The notes beneath the pieces were generated by a model that ran no database searches, was not told the origin of the DNA, and saw only the letters and a program-made list of their open reading frames with translations. A DNA stretch of 64,000 nt from Schlegelella_A sp035995885. Its GTDB lineage: Bacteria; Pseudomonadota; Gammaproteobacteria; Burkholderiales; Burkholderiaceae_C. The translations under genes were made by a program, and so were the position numbers. Position 1 is the stretch's first letter; the number at the start of each line of letters is the position of its first letter. Positions 35,018 to 45,088 of this stretch are shown here, one piece after another. Location: positions 1-64,000 of the forward strand of contig DASYKC010000156.1 in the NCBI GenBank assembly GCA_035995885.1, written 5' to 3'.

Positions 35018-36418
35018 TCAGTGGGAGTGGAACGTGACGCGGTCGGGCACCGGCTTGAAGGTGCCGAGCCGGCTCCACCACGGCATCAGCAGGAAGAAGC
35101 CGAAGTAGACGAGCGTTCCGATCTGTGAGATGTAGTTGCCCGCCGTGGACGGCGGCTGCGAGCCGAGGTAGCCGAGGGCGAGGAAGAAGATCACGAACGC
35201 GCCGTAGACCAGCTTGTGCCAATCGGGCCGGTAGCGGATCGACTTGACCGGGCTGCGGTCGAGCCAGGGCAGCACGAACAGGATCAGCACCGCGCCGCCC
35301 ATGATGACGACGCCCCAGAACTTGGCGTCGAAGGTCTTGAGCAGGAACACCGCGACGATCGCGACGACGGCGATCGCGATCTTGGCCGAGGCGCGAAAGC
35401 CGCCGCGCAGGATCGCCAGCGCCGCGGCCAGGCCGAGGATGATCGCCAGCACGTTGACCATCAGGTCGGTGGTCGCGCGCAGCATCGAGTAGTACGGCGT
35501 GAAGTACCAGACCGGGGCGATGTGCGCCGGCGTCTTGAGCGGATTGGCCTCGATGAAGTTGTTGAACTCGAGGAAGTAGCCGCCGCCTTCGGGCGCGAAG
35601 AAGAGCACGGCGCTGAAGATGAACAGGAACACGCTCACCGCGTAGAGGTCGTGCACGGTGTAGTACGGATGGAAAGGGATGCCGTCGACCGGGTTGCCGC
35701 GCGCGTCCTTGCTGTCCTTGATCTCGACGCCGTCGGGGTTGTTCGAGCCGACCTCGTGCAGCGCGATCAGGTGCGCGGCGACCAGGCCGAGCAGGACCAG
35801 CGGCACGGCGATGACGTGGAAGCTGAAGAAGCGGTTCAGCGTCGCGTCGCCGACGACGTAGTCGCCGCGGATCAGGAGCGACAGGTCGGGGCCGATGAAG
35901 GGCACCGCCGAGAACAGGTTGACGATGACCTGCGCGCCCCAGTAGCTCATCTGCCCCCACGGCAGCAGGTAGCCCATGAAGGCCTCGGCCATCAGGCACA
36001 GGAAGATGGCGCAGCCGAACAGCCAGACCAGCTCGCGCGGCTTCCGGTACGAGCCGTAGATCAGGCCGCGGAACATGTGCAGGTAGACGACGATGAAGAA
36101 CGCCGAGGCCCCGGTCGAGTGCATGTAGCGGACGAGCCAGCCCCACGGCACGTCGCGCATGATGTATTCCACCGACTCGAACGCCTTCGCGGCGTCGGGC
36201 TTGTAGTGCATCGTCAGGAAGATGCCGGTGAGGATCTGCATCACCAGCACGAGCAGCGCGAGCGAGCCGAAGACGTACCAGATGTTGAAGTTCTTCGGCG
36301 CGTAGTACTGCGCCATGTGCTCGTTGTAGAGCTTGGACAGCGGGAAGCGGTTGTCGACCCAGGTCAACAGCCGCTGACCGGCACCGGCGCCGGCGGGCGC
36401 GGTTTGCATCTCAGCCAT
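35018..36418 (-). CDS. petB: Cytochrome b of the bc1 complex
   Basis: The 466-residue protein spans the membrane eight or so times and carries both b haems. Typical segments are MHYKPDAAKAFESVEYIMRDV, the haem-ligand helices (STGASAFFIVVYLHMFRGLIYGSYR, FSFHVIAVPLVLLGLVAAHLIAL), GYLLPWGQMSYWGAQVI and the Qo-site PDWHK region near the C-terminus. It starts 42 nt after petA. Confidence 0.96.
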   Translation of the reverse strand: MAEMQTAPAGAGAGQRLLTWVDNRFPLSKLYNEHMAQYYAPKNFNIWYVFGSLALLVLVMQILTGIFLTMHYKPDAAKAFESVEYIMRDVPWGWLVRYMHSTGASAFFIVVYLHMFRGLIYGSYRKPRELVWLFGCAIFLCLMAEAFMGYLLPWGQMSYWGAQVIVNLFSAVPFIGPDLSLLIRGDYVVGDATLNRFFSFHVIAVPLVLLGLVAAHLIALHEVGSNNPDGVEIKDSKDARGNPVDGIPFHPYYTVHDLYAVSVFLFIFSAVLFFAPEGGGYFLEFNNFIEANPLKTPAHIAPVWYFTPYYSMLRATTDLMVNVLAIILGLAAALAILRGGFRASAKIAIAVVAIVAVFLLKTFDAKFWGVVIMGGAVLILFVLPWLDRSPVKSIRYRPDWHKLVYGAFVIFFLALGYLGSQPPSTAGNYISQIGTLVYFGFFLLMPWWSRLGTFKPVPDRVTFHSH

Positions 36419-36460
36419 TCATCGTGCTCCTGCGAATTCGTTGTCTCGGCCGGGGCGTCA

Positions 36461-37060
36461 TCAGGCCTGCTTCTCTTCGCCGATCAGGAGCCGGCTGTCG
36501 GTGAGGAAGGTGTACGGCGGCACCTCGAGGTTGTCGGGCGCGGGCTTGCTCTTGAAGACCCTGCCGGCCATGTCGAAGGTCGAGCCATGGCACGGGCAGA
36601 GAAAGCCGCCGGCCCAGTCGTCGGGAAGCGAGGGCTGCGGCCCCGGGTTGAACTTGTCGCCCGGCGAGCAGCCGAGGTGGGTGCAGATGCCGACCACGAC
36701 CAGGTACTCGGGCTTGAGCGAACGCCAGTCGTTGCGCGCGAACTCGGGAGTGGGCGCGAAGTTGTCGCGCTTGGACAGCGGGTCGGCGAGCTCCTTGTCG
36801 AGCTTGGGCAGCTCGGCGAGCTGAGCCGGCGTTCTCCGCACGATCCAGACCGGCTTGCCGCGCCATTCGACGGTGAGCTTTTCGCCCGGCTGGATGCCGC
36901 TGATGTCGACCTCGACGGCGGCGCCGGCGGCACGGGCGCGCTCTGAAGGCTCGAAGCTGCTGATGAAGGGAACGGCGACGAAGCCAGCGCCGATGGCGCC
37001 CACGCAGCTCGATGCAATGATCCAGGTGCGCTTGCCACCGTCGATCTTCTGGTCGGTCAT
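36461..37060 (-). CDS. petA: Rieske iron-sulfur protein of the bc1 complex
   Basis: The 199-residue protein has a twin-residue-type N-terminal anchor (GGKRTWIIASSCVGAIGAGFVAVPFISSF) and the Rieske [2Fe-2S] ligands CTHLGC and CPCHGS with the disulfide pair between them. The start MTDQKIDGG at 37060 fits the family better than the longer frame to 37114. A -10-like TAGAAT is at 37121-37126 (minus). It opens the pet operon and is divergent from mscL. Confidence 0.95.
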   Translation of the reverse strand: MTDQKIDGGKRTWIIASSCVGAIGAGFVAVPFISSFEPSERARAAGAAVEVDISGIQPGEKLTVEWRGKPVWIVRRTPAQLAELPKLDKELADPLSKRDNFAPTPEFARNDWRSLKPEYLVVVGICTHLGCSPGDKFNPGPQPSLPDDWAGGFLCPCHGSTFDMAGRVFKSKPAPDNLEVPPYTFLTDSRLLIGEEKQA

Positions 37061-37165
37061 GTTTTTGTTCACCCCTGTCAGTCGCGAACGCTCGAACGCG
37101 ACGCGAGAAGTCAACCCGGAATTCTAGCGGACGCGTCAAGCGCGAGCGGCGGCGCGCGCCGCGCC

Positions 37166-37193
37166 TTGACTTGTCGCAGCGCCCGGCAATACT
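37166..37193 (+). promoter_or_regulatory. mscL: Putative mscL promoter
   Basis: TTGACT (37166-37171) and AATACT (37188-37193) are separated by 16 bp, placing a start near 37200. The mscL ATG at 37242 has a strong AGGAGG at 37231-37236. Confidence 0.5.
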
Positions 37194-37241
37194 GGCCGCG
37201 CCGTTCCGATACGGGCGGCAGGTTCAGCCGAGGAGGAAACG

Positions 37242-37667
37242 ATGGGGTTCGCGACCGAGTTCAAGGAGTTCGCCTCGAAGGGCAACGTCGTCGACCTGGC
37301 GGTCGGCGTCATCATCGGCGCGGCGTTCGCCAAGATCGTCGACTCGCTGGTCAAGGACCTGATCATGCCGGTCGTCGGCCGGATCTTCGGCGGCCTCGAC
37401 TTCTCGAACTACTTCATCGTCCTGGCGCCGCCGCCGCCGAGCTACGCCGGCCCGATGACCTACGAAGCGCTGACCAAGGCCGGCGTGCCGTTGTTCGCCT
37501 ACGGCAACTTCATCACCGTGCTGCTCAATTTCCTGATCCTCGCCTTCATCATCTTCATGATGGTCAGGCAGATCAACCGGCTGCGCCGGACCGCGCCGCC
37601 GCCGCCCGCGGCGACCCCGGAAGACGTCGTCCTGCTGCGCGAGATCCGCGACTCGCTGCGGCGCTGA
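37242..37667 (+). CDS. mscL: Large-conductance mechanosensitive channel
   Basis: MscL opens under membrane tension to release solutes during hypo-osmotic shock. The 141-residue protein has the short amphipathic N-helix (GFATEFKEFASKGNVVDLAVGVIIGAAFAKIVDSLVKD), a periplasmic loop richer in proline than usual (LAPPPPSYAGP), the second helix NFLILAFIIFMMV and the cytoplasmic bundle (EDVVLLREIRDSL). Monocistronic by appearance. Confidence 0.97.
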   Translation: MGFATEFKEFASKGNVVDLAVGVIIGAAFAKIVDSLVKDLIMPVVGRIFGGLDFSNYFIVLAPPPPSYAGPMTYEALTKAGVPLFAYGNFITVLLNFLILAFIIFMMVRQINRLRRTAPPPPAATPEDVVLLREIRDSLRR

Positions 37668-37675
37668 GCGGCGTC

Positions 37676-37729
37676 TCGCGTCGTGCCCTGCCCGAGCGTG
37701 ACGCAGTGCCCGGGCGAGGCGCGATTTTT
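37676..37729 (+). terminator. Possible mscL terminator
   Basis: TCGCG (37676-37680) pairs with CGCGA (37720-37724), and CCTGCCCG with CGGGC-GA-GG (37711-37719), forming an interrupted hairpin. Five T residues follow immediately (37725-37729). Confidence 0.45.
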
Positions 37730-37797
37730 GGCCCCATACTAGGAGAATCTTCGCCCGCTCCCGAGGTCATCGACGCCATCCCGGCCCCAACGCAGAG

Positions 37798-40446
37798 ATG
37801 AATCCGATCGAACCGCGCGCCCAGGCCACGCTCGACGCGGCCATGAACCTGATCCGGACCGCGGCAGCGTCGGCGGCGATGCGCGTGGCGGAAAACCTCA
37901 CCGTCGCGATCCAGGCCGCGACCAAGATCTCCGAGCGCGACCAGATGGTCGCAACCCAGCAGGAGCTGCGCAGGAACATCGGCTCGTTCCAGAACGCGCT
38001 CTTCGAGTCGCTGCGCGAGAAGGTGTCGAAGGAGCTGGCGCCGCGCGTCGACCACAAGCGCAAGCTCGAATCGGCCGACTGGCAGTCGCTCAGCCTCGTC
38101 GACGAGAAGGAGGTCGAGGAGCAGATGAACTTCGTCCGCCTCGGCCAGATGATCTCGCACGAGTGCGAGTGGCAGCTGCGCGATCTCGCCGCCTACATGG
38201 CGGCGCTGCTCCATCTCGGCAGCGCCGACGACGAGCGCAACCCGCTGCGCGCCGAGATCGTCGGCGCGGCGCTGCATCGCGGCATCGAGGCGATCTCGGG
38301 CGAGCGAGAAAGCCGCCGCATCCTCGCCCGCGACCTCGGCCAGGCGGTCGCCCACGCGATGCCCGAGTGCTACGAGGAGATCCTGCGCATGCTCCAGGAG
38401 CGCGGCGTGCGCCCGGTGCACCTCACCGTTCGCACCGTCGAAGGCCCGGGCAACCAGCTCGGCTCCGCCAACTCGGGCTACGCCAGCCTGCCGCGCGACG
38501 GCCACAGCTCGTCGCGCGGCGGCGGCTACGGCGAGATCGAGTCGATCTCCGGTCCGGGCAGCGACATGGACCTGCTCGCCGCGCATCGGCGCGCCCTGGC
38601 GACGGCGTTTCCGCCCGGCCGTGCCGAGGCCGTCAACAGCGTCCGCGACACCCTGCCCTCGGCACGCGGCAGCAACGTCGCCCGCGCCCGCGTCAACGCC
38701 GCCGCCGACCAGCAGCTGATGACCTTGCTGCGCCGGCTGACGTCGATCGCGAGCCAGCCCGGCGACCTCGACCCAGCCAGCCTGCTCGGCCCCGTCGGCG
38801 GCGTGCGCGTGCCGCCGATGCGCAACTACGCCAGCCCGCGCCAGGGCGGCAGCGTCAGCGGCGCCGAGAAGGGCTCGAACACGTCGCGCAGCGGCCTCGG
38901 TGGCGACTCGTCGCGCGGCGCGGCGATGGCCGACGGCGGCGGCGGCCAGTACAACGAGGGCCTGACCGGCCTGATGGCCGTCAACCTGATCCGCGCCCAC
39001 CGCGAGGAGCTGATCCAGGCGTCGACCGGCAAGCTCGATCACATGGTGATCGACGTCGTCGGCAGCCTGTTCGACCAGATCCTCTCCGATTCGCGCGTGC
39101 CGCCGCAGATGGCGCGCGAGATCGCCCGGCTGCAGCTGCCGGTGCTGCGCGTCGCCCTCAGCGACGCCACCTTCTTCTCGACCCGGCGCCACCCGGTGCG
39201 CCGCTTCATCAACCGGATCGCCTCCCTCGCCAACGCCTTCGACGATTTCGACGTCGGCCCGGGCGCGAAATTCCTGACCCGCGTCAGGAAGCTCGTCGAC
39301 GAAATCGTCGAGGGCGACTTCGACCAGATCGACCTCTACGCGGCCAAGGTCGCCGACCTGGAGCGCTTCATCGCCGAGCAGACCGAGGGCGCGGTCGAGA
39401 AGTCGGGCGCCGCGGTCGTCCTCGACCAGAAGGAATCGGAGCTGCGCGTCCAGCAGCGCTACATGCTGCAGCTGCAGTCGTCGCTCGCGCCGCTGTCGCT
39501 GCCGGCGTACATGCAGGAGTTCGTCGCCCAGGTCTGGAGCCAGGCGCTGGTGCTGGCGGTGCGCCGCGACGGCAACGACTCCGACCGCGCCAAGCGCTAT
39601 CGCCGCGTCGGCGTCGACCTCGTCATGAGCATCCAGCCGAAGGGCTCGCCGATGTTCAGGAAGAAATTCCTGATGCAGCTGCCGCCGCTCATGAAGGACC
39701 TCAACGAGGGCATGAAGCTGATCGGCTGGCCCGATCCGGCGCAGAAGGACTTCTTCGGCAAGCTGTTGCCGGCCCACGCCGAGTCGCTCAAGGGCCAGGC
39801 GATGAGCGAGCTCGACCACAACCTGCTCGTGAAGCAGCTCGAGTCGATCTTCGCGACGCCGGTGCCGATGACCGAGAGCTTCGCGCGCACGGAGTCGGTT
39901 CCCGACGTCGCGCCGGAAGTGATCGAGCGCCGCTTCACGCCCGAGGAGGCGAAGCAGGTCGGCCTCCTCAACGAGACGGCGGTCGACTGGGCCGGGCCGG
40001 TCGGCGCCACGGGCGTCGACGGCGTCGATGTCGACCTCGGCGAGGCCACCCAGGCGCCCGTCCTGCCGTCGGCGTCGATGGCCGCTCACCTCGATCCGGC
40101 GGCGGCCGACCAGCTCGGGCCGACGACCTCGGAAGCGGGCGAGCCGGGCGAGCCCTCGCGCGGGCCGCAGCTAATCGATCACATCAAGCTCGGCTTCGCC
40201 TACCAGATGCACCTCAAGAACGAATGGCAGAAGGTCCAGCTCGCCCACGTCAGCTCGGGGCGGAGCTTCTTCGTCTTCACGCGCGGCGGCAGGCACCAGG
40301 AAACGATCTCGATGACCTCGCGCATGCTGGCGCGGATGTGCGAGACCGGGCGCTTCCGCGCCGTCGAGAGCTCGTACCTGATGGAGCGGGCGACGGTGCG
40401 GGCGAGAAAGCAGCTCGCCCAGCTCAAGACGCCGACGCGCCACTAG
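37798..40446 (+). CDS. DUF1631 family protein
   Basis: The 882-residue protein is a typical DUF1631 member: an N-terminal helical part (ELRRNIGSFQNALFESLREKV), ISHECEWQLRDLAAYMAAL, a Gly/Ser-rich low-complexity linker (about 215-390), and the conserved C-terminus (DHIKLGFAYQMHLKNEWQKVQLAHVS...FVFTRGG). Function is unknown; no transmembrane segment or catalytic motif is evident. The 3' end overlaps the convergent pdxA gene by 23 nt. A -10-like CATACT lies at 37735-37740. Confidence 0.88.
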   Translation: MNPIEPRAQATLDAAMNLIRTAAASAAMRVAENLTVAIQAATKISERDQMVATQQELRRNIGSFQNALFESLREKVSKELAPRVDHKRKLESADWQSLSLVDEKEVEEQMNFVRLGQMISHECEWQLRDLAAYMAALLHLGSADDERNPLRAEIVGAALHRGIEAISGERESRRILARDLGQAVAHAMPECYEEILRMLQERGVRPVHLTVRTVEGPGNQLGSANSGYASLPRDGHSSSRGGGYGEIESISGPGSDMDLLAAHRRALATAFPPGRAEAVNSVRDTLPSARGSNVARARVNAAADQQLMTLLRRLTSIASQPGDLDPASLLGPVGGVRVPPMRNYASPRQGGSVSGAEKGSNTSRSGLGGDSSRGAAMADGGGGQYNEGLTGLMAVNLIRAHREELIQASTGKLDHMVIDVVGSLFDQILSDSRVPPQMAREIARLQLPVLRVALSDATFFSTRRHPVRRFINRIASLANAFDDFDVGPGAKFLTRVRKLVDEIVEGDFDQIDLYAAKVADLERFIAEQTEGAVEKSGAAVVLDQKESELRVQQRYMLQLQSSLAPLSLPAYMQEFVAQVWSQALVLAVRRDGNDSDRAKRYRRVGVDLVMSIQPKGSPMFRKKFLMQLPPLMKDLNEGMKLIGWPDPAQKDFFGKLLPAHAESLKGQAMSELDHNLLVKQLESIFATPVPMTESFARTESVPDVAPEVIERRFTPEEAKQVGLLNETAVDWAGPVGATGVDGVDVDLGEATQAPVLPSASMAAHLDPAAADQLGPTTSEAGEPGEPSRGPQLIDHIKLGFAYQMHLKNEWQKVQLAHVSSGRSFFVFTRGGRHQETISMTSRMLARMCETGRFRAVESSYLMERATVRARKQLAQLKTPTRH

Positions 40447-41494
40447 GGCGCTGACCGGTCGCGCCGGCGCCGCCGACCAGCGTCCGCGCCATTCGCACCG
40501 CCGCCGCGAAGCTCGCCGGATCGGCGCTGCCGCGACCGGCGATGTCGAACGCCGTGCCGTGATCGGGGCTGGTGCGGACGAAGGGCAGGCCGAGCGTGAC
40601 GTTGACGCCGTGTTCGACGCCGAGGTATTTCACCGGGATCAGGCCGTGGTCGTGGGTCATCGCGACGACGACGTCGAACTCGCCCGGGTGGCCGGCGGCG
40701 TCGCGCGCGCGCATGAACACCGTGTCGGGGGCGAACGGCCCGCTCGCGTCGATCCCTTCGGCGCGCGCCGCCCGCACCGCCGGGGCGATGACGAGCAGCT
40801 CCTCGTCGCCGAAGAGGCCGCCTTCGCCGGCATGCGGATTGAGCCCGGCAACAGCGACGCGCGGCCGCCCCGGCGCGAAGCGGCGCGCTGCGGCGTCGGC
40901 GATCCGGATCGTCTCGAGGACGGCATCGAAGGTGACCGCCTCGATCGCCCGGCGCAACGAGGTGTGGATCGTCACCAGGACTGTCCGCAGCTCGTCGTTG
41001 GCCAGCATCATCCGCACCGGCGGCGGCGCCGCGCCCGGCGCGGCGGCGAGCGCCTGCAGCATCTCGGTATGACCCGGGTAGCCGATGCCGGCGGCGGCGA
41101 ACGCCTCCTTGTGGATCGGCGCCGTCACCAGCGCGGCGGCGTCGCCGGCGCGAACGAGGGCAACGGCGCGCTCGATCGACCGCGCCGCCGCCACACCGGC
41201 GCGCGCGTCGACGCTGCCGATCGGCGCGTCGAGGAGGTCGGGCACGAGGCCGTCGACCTGCAGCACCGGAATGCAGCCGGGCGGCAGCGCAGCGACGTCG
41301 TCGGCGCGGTCGATCCGCACCAGCGGCAGCATTCCGCCGGTGAACCCGGCGGCACGTCGCATCACCGCGACGTCGCCGACGACGAAGGCGCTGCCCGCCT
41401 CGGCCGAGCGAAACCAGGCGGCGATGATCTCCGGGCCGATGCCGCAGGCATCGCCCATCGTCAGGGCGAGCGGCCGGGTCACGGGTGAAGCCAT
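40424..41494 (-). CDS. pdxA: 4-Hydroxythreonine-4-phosphate dehydrogenase
   Basis: PdxA oxidises 4-phosphohydroxy-L-threonine in pyridoxal-5'-phosphate synthesis. The 356-residue protein has LALTMGDACGIGPEI, VTAPIHKEAF, YPGHTEMLQ, the metal-binding VAMTHDHGLIPVKYLG and HGTAFDIAGRGSADP. Its 3' end overlaps the convergent DUF1631 gene. It is divergent from the protease gene at 41567 with a gap of 72 bp. Length and motifs are normal. Confidence 0.95.
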   Translation of the reverse strand: MASPVTRPLALTMGDACGIGPEIIAAWFRSAEAGSAFVVGDVAVMRRAAGFTGGMLPLVRIDRADDVAALPPGCIPVLQVDGLVPDLLDAPIGSVDARAGVAAARSIERAVALVRAGDAAALVTAPIHKEAFAAAGIGYPGHTEMLQALAAAPGAAPPPVRMMLANDELRTVLVTIHTSLRRAIEAVTFDAVLETIRIADAAARRFAPGRPRVAVAGLNPHAGEGGLFGDEELLVIAPAVRAARAEGIDASGPFAPDTVFMRARDAAGHPGEFDVVVAMTHDHGLIPVKYLGVEHGVNVTLGLPFVRTSPDHGTAFDIAGRGSADPASFAAAVRMARTLVGGAGATGQRPSGASAS

Positions 41495-41566
41495 TCGCCA
41501 TTGTCGGCCCGAGGCGCCGTGATAATGGCGTCACACTTTTTGCGGCGCCGCACATCGGCGACGACG

Positions 41567-42754
<1,188 letters not shown>

Positions 42755-43157
42755 GCGCTTCCCTTCACCGACTCGATTCGTCGTTCCAGCGCGCCAAGGC
42801 GCGGGCGGGTGGCCGGTGGCGCTTCACTGCGGCGGTCACCGCTGCGCGGTGACTGCCCTGCGGTGCTCAGTCTCGGAGCCCGCCGCCGAACTCGCTACGT
42901 TCACTGCGCTCAAACAGCGGCGGCGAGTCAGTTATTGATGCGCGCTGCGCGCGCTGGCCCCGAGGCTTCCGCTCCTCGGCGCCGCAGAGGCGCGCCACCG
43001 ACCACCCGCCCGCGCCTTGGCGTGCAGTAGCGAGGAGCTCGGAAGGCCTTTTCGCGATCCCCAATGCTGCTTCGCAAACGCGCGCCGCGGCTTTTGCGCG
43101 CTCGGTCAATGCACGGGACCCGCGCTCGCTCCTCGCAGAGGCGCTCGAGACGCAGCT
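42755..43157. other. 403-bp intergenic region with structured repeat, no supported gene
   Basis: Between the protease stop and tatC. Frames in this region translate to low-complexity strings, including a minus-strand FERSERSEFG tail that I remember as a recurrent Burkholderiales repeat product. Hairpins include GTCACCG-N5-CGGTGAC (about 42835-42853). The whole is bracketed by the long inverted repeat described separately. Confidence 0.6.
42792..43022. repeat. Long inverted repeat element
   Basis: A 31-bp arm at 42792-42822 is repeated in inverted orientation at 42992-43022 with one mismatch, separated by 169 bp that themselves contain smaller hairpins and a CGCCGCCG/CGGCGGCG pair. The size and arms resemble a miniature inverted-repeat element, or two REP-type units in opposite orientation. 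No transposase gene and no obvious target duplication were seen. Confidence 0.6.
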
Positions 43158-43946
43158 TCAGGGCGCCGCGTTCTCCTCCGCCGGCGCCTGCGTGTGGCGG
43201 ATGAAGATCTGCGCCGCCCAGATGCCGACTTCGTAGAGCAGGCACATCGGGATCGCCAGCGCCAGCTGCGAGACGATGTCGGGCGGCGTCAGGACGGCGG
43301 CGATGATGAAGGCGAGGACGATGAAATAGGCGCGGAATGCCTTCAGCTTCTCGATGCTGACGATGCCCAGACGGGCGAGCACGACGACCGCGATCGGCAC
43401 CTCGAAGGCGGCGCCGAAGGCGATAAACATCGTCATCACGAAGCTCAGGTAGGCCTCGATGTCAGGCATCGCCGAGACGCTCTTCGGCGCGAAGCTCTGG
43501 ATGAAGGTGAAGACCTTGCCGAAGACGAAGAAGTAGCAGAAGGCGACGCCGAGGAAAAAGAGGATCGTGCTCGAGACGACGAGCGGCAGGACGAGCTTCT
43601 TCTCGTGCAGGTAGAGGCCCGGCGCGACGAAGGCCCAAGCCTGGTACAGGACGACCGGCAGGGCGAGCAGGAACGCGGCCATCAGCGTGATCTTCATCGG
43701 CACCAGGAACGGCGAGATCACGTTGGTCGCGATCAGCGTGCCGCCGGCGGGCAGATGGGCAACGAGCGGCGCGGCGAGCAGGTCGTACAGCGCCGCCGGG
43801 CCGGGATAGAAGAACAGCGCCGCGGCGCAGACGCCGACGGCGATCGCGGCCCGGATCAGCCGGTCGCGCAGCTCGATGAGATGCGAGACGAACGGTTGCT
43901 CGGTCCCCGCCAGCTCGTCGGGGTCCTTGTCGACACCGCCGCTCAT
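43158..43946 (-). CDS. tatC: Sec-independent translocase subunit TatC
   Basis: The 262-residue protein with six transmembrane helices is the twin-arginine signal receptor. It has the conserved cytoplasmic SHLIELRDRLIRA, the first-loop FLVPMKITLMAAF, and FGAAFEVPIAVVVLARLGIV with the intramembrane Glu. It starts immediately after the tatB stop (adjacent codons at 43946/43947). Last gene of tatABC. Confidence 0.97.
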   Translation of the reverse strand: MSGGVDKDPDELAGTEQPFVSHLIELRDRLIRAAIAVGVCAAALFFYPGPAALYDLLAAPLVAHLPAGGTLIATNVISPFLVPMKITLMAAFLLALPVVLYQAWAFVAPGLYLHEKKLVLPLVVSSTILFFLGVAFCYFFVFGKVFTFIQSFAPKSVSAMPDIEAYLSFVMTMFIAFGAAFEVPIAVVVLARLGIVSIEKLKAFRAYFIVLAFIIAAVLTPPDIVSQLALAIPMCLLYEVGIWAAQIFIRHTQAPAEENAAP

Positions 43947-44426
43947 CTAGGCGGTCGTGCGGGGAGGACGAAAGCGCGCGACTCTCGCCGCGCCCGACTG
44001 CGCCCGGCCGCGGATGCCGTTCTTCTGCTTGTACCACTGCGGCATCGCGCCGCGCTTGAGGCGCCAGTTCTTCTTCGGCGGCCGGTAGGCCGCGGGCGTG
44101 GAATAGGGGCTGTCGCTGCCGAGCGGCGCGACCGTGTCGGCCGGCGCCTGCCAGGCGTTGGCGAGGTCGGAGGTCGTCTGGTGCACTTCGTTCGAGACCG
44201 TCTGCTCGACGTTGCGCGCGGCGTCCTCGAACTCGGTCTTCATCTTCTTCAGCTCTTCGAGCTCGATCGACCGATTGACCTCGGCCTTGACGTCGGCGAC
44301 GTAGCGCTGCGCCTTGCCGAGCAGCGTGCCGACGGTGCGGGCGACGCGCGGCAGCTTCTCCGGGCCGATCACGATCAGCGCGACGGCGCTGATCAGCGCC
44401 AGCTTGTCGAAGCCGAAATCGATCAT
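43947..44426 (-). CDS. tatB: Sec-independent translocase subunit TatB
   Basis: The 159-residue protein has the TatB N-terminus (MIDFGFDKLALISAVALIVIGPEKLPRVARTVG), one membrane helix plus an amphipathic helix, and a long basic hydrophilic tail ending RVARFRPPRTTA. With TatC it forms the substrate receptor. The tail is rich in Arg/Lys and Pro, as common in betaproteobacteria. Confidence 0.95.
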   Translation of the reverse strand: MIDFGFDKLALISAVALIVIGPEKLPRVARTVGTLLGKAQRYVADVKAEVNRSIELEELKKMKTEFEDAARNVEQTVSNEVHQTTSDLANAWQAPADTVAPLGSDSPYSTPAAYRPPKKNWRLKRGAMPQWYKQKNGIRGRAQSGAARVARFRPPRTTA

Positions 44427-44460
44427 GGCGCGGGCCGCGCGAGCGTCGGCAGGGCGTCGC

Positions 44461-44703
44461 TCAGTTGCGCGTCGTCTTGGTCTCGACGTCGACGGTGCCC
44501 GGATCGAGCGGCCGCTCGGTGCCGACGCGCTGGGTCGGTGCCGCCGGATCGGCCGGCGACGCGGTGCCGTCGCGGACGCCGTCCTTGAAGCCCTTGACCG
44601 CGCTGCCGAGGTCGCTGCCCATGTTCTTCAGCTTCTTCGTGCCGAAGATCAGCACGACGATCAGAAGCACGATCAGCCAGTGCCAGACGCTGAATGAACC
44701 CAT
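44461..44703 (-). CDS. tatA: Sec-independent translocase subunit TatA
   Basis: The 80-residue protein has the pore-forming TatA pattern: MGSFSVWHWLIVLLIVVLIFGTKKLKNMGSDLGSAVKGFK, then a short acidic and polar tail. It is first of tatABC and follows hinT by 37 nt on the same strand. Confidence 0.96.
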   Translation of the reverse strand: MGSFSVWHWLIVLLIVVLIFGTKKLKNMGSDLGSAVKGFKDGVRDGTASPADPAAPTQRVGTERPLDPGTVDVETKTTRN

Positions 44704-44740
44704 GATGGTTCTCCGATAAGGAATTGGCGAAGATTCTAGG

Positions 44741-45088
44741 TCAGCCCTTCGCCCACGGACGGGGGCCGCCCATGACGTGAACGTGGAGGTGCTGCACCTC
44801 CTGCAGGCCGTCGACGCCGGTGTTGACGAGGGTGCGGAAGCCGTTCGTCACGCCGAGCTCGCGCATCAGGCGCGGCGCAAGCGCGAACATCCGGCCGAGC
44901 AGCGCGGTGTGCGTCTCTTCGACGTCGTAGAAGCTGGCGACATGCGCCTTCGGGATGACGAGCACGTGCACCGGTGCCCACGGCGCGATGTCGTGGAAGG
45001 CCAGGATCTCGTCGTCCTCGTAGGCCTTGCGGCTCGGGATCTCGCCGGCGACGATCCGGCAGAAGATGCAGCTCGGGTCCCGCTTCAT
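44741..45088 (-). CDS. hinT: HIT-family nucleotide hydrolase HinT
   Basis: The 115-residue protein has CIFCRIVAGEIPS at the N-terminus and the histidine triad HLHVHVMGG at the C-terminus. HinT hydrolyses adenosine phosphoramidates. Its ATG overlaps the stop of the DUF4870 gene by 4 nt. The his-DUF4870-hinT-tat order is typical of Burkholderiales. Confidence 0.94.
   Translation of the reverse strand: MKRDPSCIFCRIVAGEIPSRKAYEDDEILAFHDIAPWAPVHVLVIPKAHVASFYDVEETHTALLGRMFALAPRLMRELGVTNGFRTLVNTGVDGLQEVQHLHVHVMGGPRPWAKG

Noticed and set aside
42809..43109. Small ORFs inside the inverted-repeat region (42809-43030 plus, 42867-43109 minus)
   Set aside because: They are translations of repeat DNA with low complexity; the FERSERSEFG string is a repeat signature, not a protein family.
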